A DNA stretch of 22,748 bases from Candidatus Hodarchaeota archaeon (GTDB taxonomy: Archaea; Asgardarchaeota; Heimdallarchaeia; Hodarchaeales; YT1-039): assembly GCA_016840025.1 (NCBI GenBank), contig JAEOTF010000095.1, positions 1 through 22,748 of the forward strand. The letters are read 5' to 3'. The translations under genes and the position numbers were made by a program. This document shows positions 1 through 7,762 of the stretch, piece by piece; the stretch's first letter is position 1; each line of letters opens with the position of its first letter. The notes beneath the pieces are model-generated. The model saw only the letters and a list, made by a program, of their open reading frames with translations, had not been told where the DNA came from and ran no database searches.

Positions 1-352
1 ACAGATTTAAATGTCCATCAAAAAAGAAACGCGCTTGGACTGAAGTAAACCAACAATGGCATTCTTGCTTTTAAGACTGGAGAGTTAGTTTAAACACTAA
101 ACTCTGCATAAAATGTATAAACCCAAAGATTACTGGGTAAGTACTCTAATTCTATTAATAAAACAATTAAACTCTCTCTCATTATTTAAATTGGATGTAC
201 AGAAATAAAATGTTGACATAACCTCAAAATACTTTCTAAGTCTGTAAGAATTAACAAGACGCAAGCTAATTAACGTTAATGCTGTTCTCGTTAAAGTTGT
301 TGGGTTGGTGTTTTAATAACTTTTGAGAATAAAATAATTAAGTGAGGGAAGA
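1..352. other. Gene-free AT-rich left end
   Basis: No convincing coding region is present; the few ATG codons lead to very short frames. The stretch holds three small symmetric elements. One is an imperfect hairpin at 81-105 (arms of about 9-10 bases with one bulge). Another is ACCCA/TGGGT around an 8-base loop at 121-138. The third is the 12-base perfect palindrome ATTAACGTTAAT at 269-280. They could be terminator or operator structures for a gene beyond the left edge or for the small membrane-protein gene that ends at 353. No function can be assigned from sequence alone. Confidence 0.5.
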
Positions 353-643
353 TTAGGGAGCATTACTTGTTACTGTGAAGCTGTCAACATTCGAGGAATC
401 TTCATTTAATTCTATCTGCATTTTTTTAGTTCTCCCAAGCAAATACTCATTTATCCATTCTTTATCATAATTATAGTCTCTAAGTACTGGTACTGAAATA
501 AATACCAATCCAATGAGTATTATAAGCGAAATTCCTCCCAAAATAATAACTAATAAGATCTCCATCGAGTAATTTGCAGTTTCGGATGTCGATGAAGAAA
601 TTAAACCTCTAAAATTCTGAAGAAAGTGGCTAGTGGGATTCAT
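353..643 (-). CDS. Small single-span membrane protein, unknown function
   Basis: A 96-residue protein with one strongly hydrophobic segment at about residues 28-52, preceded by a polar Ser/Thr-rich N-terminus. It is followed by a charged tail (about 55-96) containing RDYNYDKEW and a KK pair. No signal-peptide cleavage site and no cysteine or metal motif is visible, so it is probably a membrane-anchored small protein with two short soluble ends. The ATG at 643 has a purine-rich stretch (AGGAAACTGAG) shortly upstream on the coding strand, which supports it as a real start. It is isolated, with AT-rich gaps on both sides. I do not recognise a family. Existence is moderately likely; function is unknown. 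Confidence 0.5.
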   Translation of the reverse strand: MNPTSHFLQNFRGLISSSTSETANYSMEILLVIILGGISLIILIGLVFISVPVLRDYNYDKEWINEYLLGRTKKMQIELNEDSSNVDSFTVTSNAP

Positions 644-1093
644 TTTCTCAGTTTCCTTTTTGTAACTTATTTAACAATTAACAGTTTATACTATAAAAAT
701 GGTTTTAACAACATTGTACAATAAAATAATAGTTAGTTATATAACACAAAGACCCAGAAATCATTCTACTCTCAGCTTTCTTCGCAATTTTTCTCTCTCT
801 TAAAGAGTAAACGTATTAATATAATAAATTCATTGAATCAAGTGTTGTGTTGTTTTAAACAGCATGTACAAAGAAAAAAATCTAGAATTTTTCATTTAAT
901 TGGAACAACTGGATTCAAACATTATAAATGAAGCGATTCTGGAAATAGAAATATTAACACTTAATCAGTTTTAATATAATTAATTGGTTAATAATATAAA
1001 AATGGAAAATTCAGTATAAAACAGATATATTAATTAAGCAGGATTAGGATAATTACAGTTTGATTTACAAAAAACAAAAAGAAAGAAGAGTGA
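644..1093. promoter_or_regulatory. AT-rich divergent intergenic region
   Basis: About 450 bases between the minus-strand small membrane-protein gene and the plus-strand regulator, with no ORF worth calling. It contains several TATA-like tracts: TTTATACTATAAAAATGG near 687-704, facing the leftward gene on the opposite strand, and CAGTATAAAACAG near 1012-1024 with further TATATTAATTAA, facing the regulator. This is consistent with two divergent archaeal promoters, but exact start sites cannot be placed by eye. Confidence 0.4.
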
Positions 1094-1153
1094 ATTATAA
1101 CGAGTCAAACAATAGAAGAAGAAAGCCCAACTCGTAGAAAAATCTTACAGCAT

Positions 1154-1771
1154 TTGCTAGTGGAGGCCAATTTCAAAGAATCGGAAGGAAGTTCCATTAA
1201 AAAAATTGCAGAAACCGTAGGTTTAAGTCTCAATGCGGTTCGTCAACATCTTACCCTTCTAGAAAAAGAAGAACTGGTGTTTCACCGCGAGAAACAAGGG
1301 TCGACTGGTAGACCAGCTTTGGTCTATTATCTGCATGAGAAAGCAATAGACAGATTTCCTAAGGTTTATGTGGAATTTACTTTGGACCTCCTGGAAGAAC
1401 TTGAATTCGAGCACGGGATTGATTCGACAGTTACGATTCTCGATCGGATAGGCAAAAAAATTGCCGATCGGGTAATAGAGCAAATGAATTCTCTCTACCG
1501 CATTGATTTTCGCTCGCTACCCCTGAGTCAACGGGTGGACTATGTGGTCAAGGTATTCGATTTTTACGGTAAATACCCCGATCTCATTGAAGAAAACGAT
1601 TCCTATGCCATGAAAAACTATAACTGTCTGGTGTACAAGTTGACGAAAGCGAATGTCCTCGTGTGTAAGGTAGATGAAGCCATTCTTCGGGAATTGTTCG
1701 GGAAACCTGTCGCGAAGGAACTATGTCTAAGAGAAGGCGACAGTTTTTGTCTGTACCGAATAAAAAAATAA
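1154..1771 (+). CDS. SufR-like winged-helix regulator with a candidate Fe-S cysteine triad
   Basis: An ArsR/DeoR-type winged-helix DNA-binding domain lies at the N-terminus: helix SSIKKIAETVGLSLNAVRQH at residues 13-32 and a wing with STGRPALVYYL at 50-60. It is followed by an effector domain ending in FCLYRIKK. Cysteines C158, C171, C191 and C199 (numbered from the TTG) include the spacing C-X12-C-X27-C. As I recall, this is the cluster-ligand spacing of SufR repressors, which sense Fe-S status; C191 is extra. The only standard start is TTG 1154, but the frame is open back to 1094 and encodes a plausible first helix (...TRRKILQHLL). Translation may therefore begin at a rare codon near 1094-1100. 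It converges on the Fe-S-rich Hdr operon. Regulating that operon is an inference. Confidence 0.8.
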   Translation: MLVEANFKESEGSSIKKIAETVGLSLNAVRQHLTLLEKEELVFHREKQGSTGRPALVYYLHEKAIDRFPKVYVEFTLDLLEELEFEHGIDSTVTILDRIGKKIADRVIEQMNSLYRIDFRSLPLSQRVDYVVKVFDFYGKYPDLIEENDSYAMKNYNCLVYKLTKANVLVCKVDEAILRELFGKPVAKELCLREGDSFCLYRIKK

Positions 1772-1862
1772 CCAAGATGCTAAGAATCGTTAGAAATTGG
1801 CTTTCAAGCCCACTCTCCATTAAACACTGAAATCCACGGCTTAAGAAGGATCACTTTACGAC

Positions 1863-1924
1863 AACATTACGTTGTTTTCTATGGGACTTTCCGTACAAAC
1901 ACTTTAATTTTTCAACGTAATGTT
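1863..1924. terminator. 12-bp inverted repeat between convergent genes
   Basis: AACATTACGTTG at 1863-1874 is matched exactly by its reverse complement CAACGTAATGTT at 1913-1924, enclosing about 38 bases. The right arm overlaps the stop codon of the QmoC-like gene. The structure lies between the 3' ends of the regulator and the Hdr operon, so a bidirectional 3'-end stem or terminator is plausible. A second small hairpin, ACAAC/GTTGT, nests in the left arm (1861-1875). Confidence 0.35.
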
Positions 1925-3131
1925 AGTACTCCTGTTGGTGATCTTCAGACGTTATAACATGTTTTTGATACTCTGCATACCACACTGCTAATAATCTATA
2001 TTCTAAATGTGCGAATTTCGTAAAAGTAGCAGTAATAATCAGATGAAATACAAGGACTAAGTGGACACCATACATCCAATATGCCAACTCAAGTACGTTA
2101 ATGAATTCAAATATGTCCATTAAAAAGCCAGAAAGTCCAATGGTGAAGGAGAGAAGTAGAAAGATCCAATCAGAAAATAGGGATGCCTGGAAGTAGGCTT
2201 CTTTATTGATAAGTCTATTAACAATATAATAAGCACATCCCAACATGAGTAAGATTCCTCCTACTAATCCAAGAACCTTAGCAATTGATTTTACTGTAGG
2301 ATACAACTCATCATTGAATTTATGATGGTCCCAGCCAAGAACAGTGGTAGTAAACATATCCGGTACCGCTATTATAGACGTCGCGGCGAATGTCAGTACA
2401 TATCCCCAGAAAATACTCATATGAGCAATATATCTTGATCTAGAGTTGCATTTAGTAAATCTGTATTCAGCCATACCTTCACCAATACCTACCTTTATTG
2501 CACTCTTAATCATTGCAACAAGCTTTTGGAATAATCGCATATCCGAGGGAGTTTGACTTTCTTTATTTAGGTGATAAAGCATAGTTAATGCATGAATAAA
2601 CGCTATAGTGAAAATGAATCCCGCTAATATTAAACCTGCAATGTGAATTACATCATATGAGACGAAACTAAAAACATCCCATTCATCAAGATCCCATCCT
2701 CCCTTTGGAGCAAAGAACCATATCCCCCAAATAGCGAATATTGTTAAGATGAGGTATGCGAAAATTGCTGTTAGGGGTGAATAGAAGATTCTTCCTATTT
2801 TTAATATAGAGTATTCAATAATGGCATGACTACGTGCTGCAGCCATAAATGCCCCAGGATCTGCTTGACTAGGGCAGGTATCCGAGCAATCTCCACAGTA
2901 ATAACAAAGCCACGGCTCAGGTCGTGACAATAATTTTTCATTCAAACCCAAGAGGGCATATCTAATATGTTTTCTAGGAAATTCGTTACCACTAACGGAA
3001 AGAGGACAGGAGACAGTGCAAGTCGAACAATTCATACACGCTGAAACGTCAAATGCTCCTAATTTCTTTATCTTCGCAAATATTTGGGGGTTAACCATCA
3101 CTGGCTCTTTTTGAGTGGTTTGGGTGGTCAT
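1923..3131 (-). CDS. QmoC-like membrane subunit: HdrC ferredoxin fused to HdrE/NarI-type cytochrome b
   Basis: A 402-residue fusion. The N-terminal HdrC-type domain has two [4Fe-4S] motifs, C32/C35/C38/C42 and C76/C79/C82/C86. The rest is a membrane domain with about six hydrophobic spans (near 118-140, 160-185, 237-257, 283-305, 317-340 and 350-372). Membrane histidines H163, H180, H237, H357 and H363 are candidate heme b ligands. This is the layout of QmoC and of HdrC-HdrE fusions, which pass electrons between a cytoplasmic flavin/Fe-S complex and a membrane quinone or methanophenazine. It is the last gene of the six-gene operon, 18 bases after the QmoA-like gene, with GGAAG upstream of the ATG. 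The domain call is firm. The electron carrier and direction of flow are not visible from sequence. Confidence 0.88.
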   Translation of the reverse strand: MTTQTTQKEPVMVNPQIFAKIKKLGAFDVSACMNCSTCTVSCPLSVSGNEFPRKHIRYALLGLNEKLLSRPEPWLCYYCGDCSDTCPSQADPGAFMAAARSHAIIEYSILKIGRIFYSPLTAIFAYLILTIFAIWGIWFFAPKGGWDLDEWDVFSFVSYDVIHIAGLILAGFIFTIAFIHALTMLYHLNKESQTPSDMRLFQKLVAMIKSAIKVGIGEGMAEYRFTKCNSRSRYIAHMSIFWGYVLTFAATSIIAVPDMFTTTVLGWDHHKFNDELYPTVKSIAKVLGLVGGILLMLGCAYYIVNRLINKEAYFQASLFSDWIFLLLSFTIGLSGFLMDIFEFINVLELAYWMYGVHLVLVFHLIITATFTKFAHLEYRLLAVWYAEYQKHVITSEDHQQEY

Positions 3132-3149
3132 ATGTCGTCTTCCTTTCTC

Positions 3150-4178
3150 TTAATCTAATCCACCGATTGCGATGGCTGCTTTTAATGCAGCGGCACTTGC
3201 TTGAGCAAGAGAATATTGAGTGTCCTTAGGACCACTGGCGTTACCTGCAATGAAAATCTTGTCTTGTCCAATAGCGGTAGTATCATCTTCTTCTGTAGTG
3301 GTAAAATAGCCCGTTTTTTCATTTCTTATGAGGTTAAGAACTTTCCCTAGTTCTTCACTTTCCGCAGCAGGTTCAACACCAATAGATAGCACAACTAGGT
3401 CTGTTTTTTGAAAAATAAGTTCACGAGTAATAGTATTTTCAACCTGGACTGTTAATTCGTGGGTCTCTGAATCTTCAGAAATATTAGAGGGTTTACCCCT
3501 CAAGAATTTGACTCCTTCTTTTCGGGCTTCAAGAAAAAGTCTCTCGTAATTGGAAAATGTTCGTATATCCATGAACATAATCATTACATCAATGCTTTGA
3601 TCTAATTCCTTTATCCGTTTGGCTAAATGCACCGAATAGGTGCAACAGAAAGACGAACAATACTCATTAGTTTTTTTGTCACGGGATCCAACGCACAATA
3701 TAAAAGTAACAGTTTTAGGAAGCGTTTGATCTGAAGGACGTTGTAATTCTCCATTTTTAAGCATCTGTACTAAATCAAGTGCGTTAATAACATTCTTGAA
3801 TTTATTATAGCCATAATTTGGGATTCTAGTTGCATCAAATGGAGTAAAACCTGTAGCTACAATCACTGATCCAACTTGGATAGTTTCTCCACTTGGATCA
3901 AGTGAAACCTCAAACCCATTCTCTTTTTGCATTAGTGAGTTTACTTGGGTATTAGTAAGAATTTTAACATTCTGCTGTGATTCTAAGATTTCAATTTGGT
4001 TATTAAAGAATTCTTGGGCATTAACATCATATGGGAATGTCTTACCTAACTGTGCGAAAGTACCACCAAGTCTATCAGAACGTTCAATAAGTATAGTCTC
4101 AATTCCTAACCGCCCTAAATCTGATGCGGCCTTAATTCCGCTAATTCCGCCACCGATCACTAGAACACGTTTAGACAT
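3150..4178 (-). CDS. Small HdrA/QmoA-like FAD and Fe-S protein
   Basis: A 342-residue flavoprotein lacking the ferredoxin domains of full HdrA, as in QmoA. It starts with an intact Rossmann loop, VLVIGGGISG (5-14), then ERSDRLGG (32-39) for the FAD. The HdrA signature LCVGSRD is at 161-167, with C162, C174, C178 and C179 (CX11CX3CC) expected to hold one [4Fe-4S] cluster. The C-terminal AGNASGPKDTQYSLAQASAA (311-330) closes the FAD site. The protein should bind FAD and relay electrons between MvhD/HdrA and the QmoC-like subunit. It lies 13 bases after mvhD, with a GGTGAC-like ribosome site before the ATG. It is a close paralogue of the protein encoded at 8884-9900, which has lost part of the nucleotide loop. 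Confidence 0.88.
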   Translation of the reverse strand: MSKRVLVIGGGISGIKAASDLGRLGIETILIERSDRLGGTFAQLGKTFPYDVNAQEFFNNQIEILESQQNVKILTNTQVNSLMQKENGFEVSLDPSGETIQVGSVIVATGFTPFDATRIPNYGYNKFKNVINALDLVQMLKNGELQRPSDQTLPKTVTFILCVGSRDKKTNEYCSSFCCTYSVHLAKRIKELDQSIDVMIMFMDIRTFSNYERLFLEARKEGVKFLRGKPSNISEDSETHELTVQVENTITRELIFQKTDLVVLSIGVEPAAESEELGKVLNLIRNEKTGYFTTTEEDDTTAIGQDKIFIAGNASGPKDTQYSLAQASAAALKAAIAIGGLD

Positions 4179-4191
4179 CCATCGTCACCCA

Positions 4192-4641
4192 CTACGCATC
4201 TGTAAGTTTTCTTATCGGTCCTAGTTCTTGTATTTTCCAAGTGAATTCTTTCATTACTTGAGCAAACCGTTGACCTTCGGAAGCAGAAATCCATTCAAGC
4301 CGAAGACGATCAGTTTCAAAACCAAGTCCTTTCAATGCTTCTATAGTGTTATTAATCCGAACTTCAGCATTTAGATTCCCTTCTAGATAGTGACAGTCAC
4401 CGGGATGACATCCTGCCACAAGAACTCCATCCGCTCCCTTTAGGAATGCTTTAAGGATGAAGGCTGGGTCTACACGTCCTGAGCACATAACACGAACTAT
4501 ACGGATGTTGGTAGGGTACGGGAGCCGTGAAACGCCTGCCAAATCAGCCCCGGCATACGAACACCAATTACATGCATAAACAATGATTGTAGGCTCGAAA
4601 GAGTCAGCCGATACTTCAGATGGAGCTTCAGTTTGGGTCAT
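4192..4641 (-). CDS. mvhD: MvhD-type [2Fe-2S] electron-transfer subunit
   Basis: A 149-residue protein of the MvhD/HdrA-associated delta-subunit family. Conserved cysteines appear in CNWCSYAGAD (C24, C27), VMCSGRVDP (C53) and GCHPGDCHY (C78, C83). In methanogens MvhD carries one [2Fe-2S] cluster and passes electrons from the hydrogenase MvhAG, or from formate dehydrogenase, to the FAD of HdrA. Here it sits directly between the double HdrA gene (22 bases upstream) and the small QmoA-like gene (13 bases downstream). No hydrogenase subunit is in the window, so its donor or acceptor must be encoded elsewhere or be another protein. GGAGAG precedes the ATG. The N-terminal ~15 residues are polar and poorly conserved in appearance. 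Confidence 0.92.
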   Translation of the reverse strand: MTQTEAPSEVSADSFEPTIIVYACNWCSYAGADLAGVSRLPYPTNIRIVRVMCSGRVDPAFILKAFLKGADGVLVAGCHPGDCHYLEGNLNAEVRINNTIEALKGLGFETDRLRLEWISASEGQRFAQVMKEFTWKIQELGPIRKLTDA

Positions 4642-4663
4642 ATTGTTCTCTCCAATCTTTTTG

Positions 4664-7600
4664 TTATGTCACTTCTTCAACTACCTTTTTCTTTGTTTTA
4701 TCCAGAATTGCATCCACTTGAGCCATTATTGCTTCATCTGTAAAATGACCAATACTAATGGCACTAACAGGGCAGGAATTTAAGCATGTACCGCAGCCCT
4801 TACAAACGCCTGGATTAACAAATGCTTTGAGAGTTTCAATTGTCCTTGTTTCTAGTTTGACAGTTTTAGGCTGCATCTCGATTGCTTTGTACGGACAAAC
4901 CTCAAAACACCTCGAACATCCCCTACATGTTTCCTGGTTAACCTCTGCGATCGCCCCTTCAGATAGTATATACTCTTCAGCTAATAACTCCATTACTCGT
5001 GAAGCAGCTCCAGATGCCTGTGCTATACTCTCATGAGTAAACTTGGGGAAGTGTGCGGTTCCTGCAAGAAAAATCCCATCCGTCGCAAAATCGAGGGGTC
5101 GTAATTTCACATGGGCCTCTAGAAAGAATTTATCCGCTCCTCGTGGGACTTTGAACATTTTAGCGAGATTTTCGTTGGGTTTTGGTACTAATGGTACACT
5201 GAGTAATACCAAATCCGAGCGGATTAAGAGGTGCTCACCCAACGTAATGTCAAATGTTTCCACAGTTCCATCGAGATGAACAATTGGTTGGTGTTCACTA
5301 TCGTAAGGAATGAATATGGTACCGAGTTGTCTTGCTTGAAGGTATAGTTGTTCTAAATCCCCATAAGTGCGAATGTCTTTATAGAGAATATATACATTAG
5401 CATTGGAATTGCGTTCCTTAATGGCTATACTATTCTTAATGGCAGTGGTACAACAAATCCTTGAACAATAGGTACGTTCTCCTTCCGTTTCACGTGATCC
5501 AACGCACTGAATCATAACAACTGTCTCTGGATTCAGTTCATCAAATTGTTGCCCAAATTCTAGCTGAGTCATAACGTTGGGGTTTATTCCATATTCATAG
5601 TATCCATTCGGGACGAATGTTCCCGCTCCTGAGGCAATAATCGCCGCTCCGAATTCTATCTCTTGTCCCTTGACTGTACCTTTGTAGTTTCCAACAGCCC
5701 CACTCAATTTCTCAAGTTCTGCGTTAGTAAAAACTGTAATATTAGATTCTGTTCTAACCTGTTTTTCTAATTCTGCTACAACATCTTTCCCAATTAGCCC
5801 ATTGTGGAGTTTAGGAATCTTTAGGAGTTCTCCACCGAGCTGATCTTCCTTTTCTATTAAATAAACTGGATAGCCTCCTCTTGCAAGATCTAATGCACAT
5901 ACCATCCCACTGACTCCTCCGCCAATAACCGTTGCTTTCCGTATAATTGGAATTTTCTCTTTAAGGAGGGGTTCCAGACGACACGTACGAGCAATTGCAC
6001 CCCGAACCAGATCTTTGGCTTTTTCAGTTGCTTTTTCGTTTTCATGGGGATGAACCCACGATACATGCTCACGAAGATTTGTAAGTTCAAATAAGAACTG
6101 ATTCAATCCTGCTTCTTGAAGGGTTCTGCGGAAGAGTGGCTCATGAGTACGAGGAGTACACGAAGCTACTATTATTCGGTTTAATTTGTGTTCTTCAATT
6201 GCATCTTTTATTACAAGCTGTGTATCCGCTGCACATGCATACATTGGATCAGTTGCATATTTTACATTGGGAAATGTTTTAGCATACTCAGCAACTTCAG
6301 CACAATCTACAACTGCCGCGATATTATGGCCACAATGACATACAAATACACCAATACGTGCTTCATCTGTAAGATCCACTTTTAATGGCTTAGGAAGTTT
6401 AATTTCCTGAATCTGTGTACCTCTAACATCTTTAAGTAAAATGGCTGCTTTTGCAGCTGCTCCGCTTGCTTGTGCTACAGTATCAGGAATATCCTTTGGA
6501 CCTGAAGCAACTCCACACACATACACCCCAGGAACATTGGTTTCCAAGGGTTTTAATGGATCAGTTTTAACAAATCCGAATCGATCCAAATCAAGCTTGA
6601 AGCATTTTTTCAGAAGCTCCGAATGGGAATTAGGATCTAATCCTGTAGAAAGTACAACCATATCGAATTCATCTGTAGTGATAGATGGTGTTTCTGCAAA
6701 ATTTTCATATTTTAAGAGTAAATTGTGAGTTTCGGGGTCTTCCAGAATCTCACTTATTCGAGCTTTAATAAAGTGAATATTAAATTCGTTAATCGCTCGT
6801 TGATAAAATTCCTCAAATCCCTTCCCAAAAGCACGGATATCCATGTAGAATACGTACACTTCGACTGTAGGATCATGTTCTTTGGTCATTATTGCTTCTT
6901 TAACTGCATACATGCAACAAGCGGCAGAACAATAATCTCGATTAACTGTTAGATCACGGGATCCTATACATTGCAGAAAGGCAATTTTTCGGGGATGACT
7001 TTGATCGGTAGGGCGGATGACAGCCCCTTCTGTTGGACCTGATGCATTCAACATTCTTTCAAATTGCATAGCAGTAACAACATGTGGAAAATCCCCAAAA
7101 TGAAGTCTTTTTATTTCCTTAGGATCATAGGGGTCAAATCCTGTAGTAATTATTGCTGCTCCTACATTGATCTCACATTCTTCATCTTTCTGCTCCCAAT
7201 CAATCGCTCCTGGTCCGCAATTTTTCTCACAGACCCTGCATTTTCCCTTTGTAAGATATCTGCATGTTTCGGGATGAATATAGGCTACTTTTGGTACAGC
7301 TTGAGGAAAAGGAATGGATATATTCTTCCTAGGTGAGACAAATTTTTTCCTTCTTCTTATTGTTAAGCCGGCATTAAAATCATCATAAACCCTAACTGGA
7401 CACTTGGTTTCGCATATACCGCATCCGGTGCACTTGATCTCATCAACATATCGGGCTTTCTTGAGATATTTTAAAGTAAAATTCCCAGCAGTACCAGTTA
7501 GATCGAGTGGTTCGCAATAAGATAGGAGTTCTATGTTCGGATGCCGTTGAACATCAACCAGTTTCGGACCAAGGATACACATCGCACAATCGAGAGTTGG

Positions 7601-7753
7601 AAATGTTTTGTCAAGTTGAACCATCCTTCCACCAATTGACGGATTACTTTCTATCATGTAGACCTTGAATCCTTGTCCTGCTAGGTCTAGCGCAGCCTGA
7701 ATTCCTGCAATGCCTCCTCCAATGACCGCTACACTTCCAATCTTATCTATCAT
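4664..7753 (-). CDS. hdrA: Double-module HdrA: electron-bifurcating flavoprotein candidate
   Basis: A 1029-residue protein about 1.5 times the usual HdrA length. Module 1 (1-445) is an FAD domain with loop GGGIAG (12-17), C56/C59, an inserted ferredoxin (C108/C111/C114/C118 and C164/C172/C175/C179), and the HdrA cluster motif C262, C275, C279, C280. Residues 466-590 match the domain normally found at the N-terminus of HdrA (VCHCGHN; VASCTPRTHEP). Module 2 (605-930) has a second FAD loop GGGVSG (611-616) and a second cluster motif, C750, C763, C767, C768, but no ferredoxin insert. The C-terminus has two [4Fe-4S] motifs (C943-C953 and C984-C994). Family knowledge makes HdrA the flavin-bifurcating centre. 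Two FADs and about six cubane clusters are expected. It sits between hdrD (9 bases) and mvhD. Confidence 0.92.
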   Translation of the reverse strand: MIDKIGSVAVIGGGIAGIQAALDLAGQGFKVYMIESNPSIGGRMVQLDKTFPTLDCAMCILGPKLVDVQRHPNIELLSYCEPLDLTGTAGNFTLKYLKKARYVDEIKCTGCGICETKCPVRVYDDFNAGLTIRRRKKFVSPRKNISIPFPQAVPKVAYIHPETCRYLTKGKCRVCEKNCGPGAIDWEQKDEECEINVGAAIITTGFDPYDPKEIKRLHFGDFPHVVTAMQFERMLNASGPTEGAVIRPTDQSHPRKIAFLQCIGSRDLTVNRDYCSAACCMYAVKEAIMTKEHDPTVEVYVFYMDIRAFGKGFEEFYQRAINEFNIHFIKARISEILEDPETHNLLLKYENFAETPSITTDEFDMVVLSTGLDPNSHSELLKKCFKLDLDRFGFVKTDPLKPLETNVPGVYVCGVASGPKDIPDTVAQASGAAAKAAILLKDVRGTQIQEIKLPKPLKVDLTDEARIGVFVCHCGHNIAAVVDCAEVAEYAKTFPNVKYATDPMYACAADTQLVIKDAIEEHKLNRIIVASCTPRTHEPLFRRTLQEAGLNQFLFELTNLREHVSWVHPHENEKATEKAKDLVRGAIARTCRLEPLLKEKIPIIRKATVIGGGVSGMVCALDLARGGYPVYLIEKEDQLGGELLKIPKLHNGLIGKDVVAELEKQVRTESNITVFTNAELEKLSGAVGNYKGTVKGQEIEFGAAIIASGAGTFVPNGYYEYGINPNVMTQLEFGQQFDELNPETVVMIQCVGSRETEGERTYCSRICCTTAIKNSIAIKERNSNANVYILYKDIRTYGDLEQLYLQARQLGTIFIPYDSEHQPIVHLDGTVETFDITLGEHLLIRSDLVLLSVPLVPKPNENLAKMFKVPRGADKFFLEAHVKLRPLDFATDGIFLAGTAHFPKFTHESIAQASGAASRVMELLAEEYILSEGAIAEVNQETCRGCSRCFEVCPYKAIEMQPKTVKLETRTIETLKAFVNPGVCKGCGTCLNSCPVSAISIGHFTDEAIMAQVDAILDKTKKKVVEEVT

Positions 7754-7762
7754 TTTTAATCA

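Noticed and set aside
1584..1820. Minus-strand frame opposite the regulator
   Set aside because: Antisense to the conserved effector domain with its cysteines; no motif of its own.
4758..5036. Plus-strand frame within the double HdrA gene
   Set aside because: Antisense to a conserved, motif-rich region; the same holds for the other antisense frames across 4583-7336 and 8891-9175.
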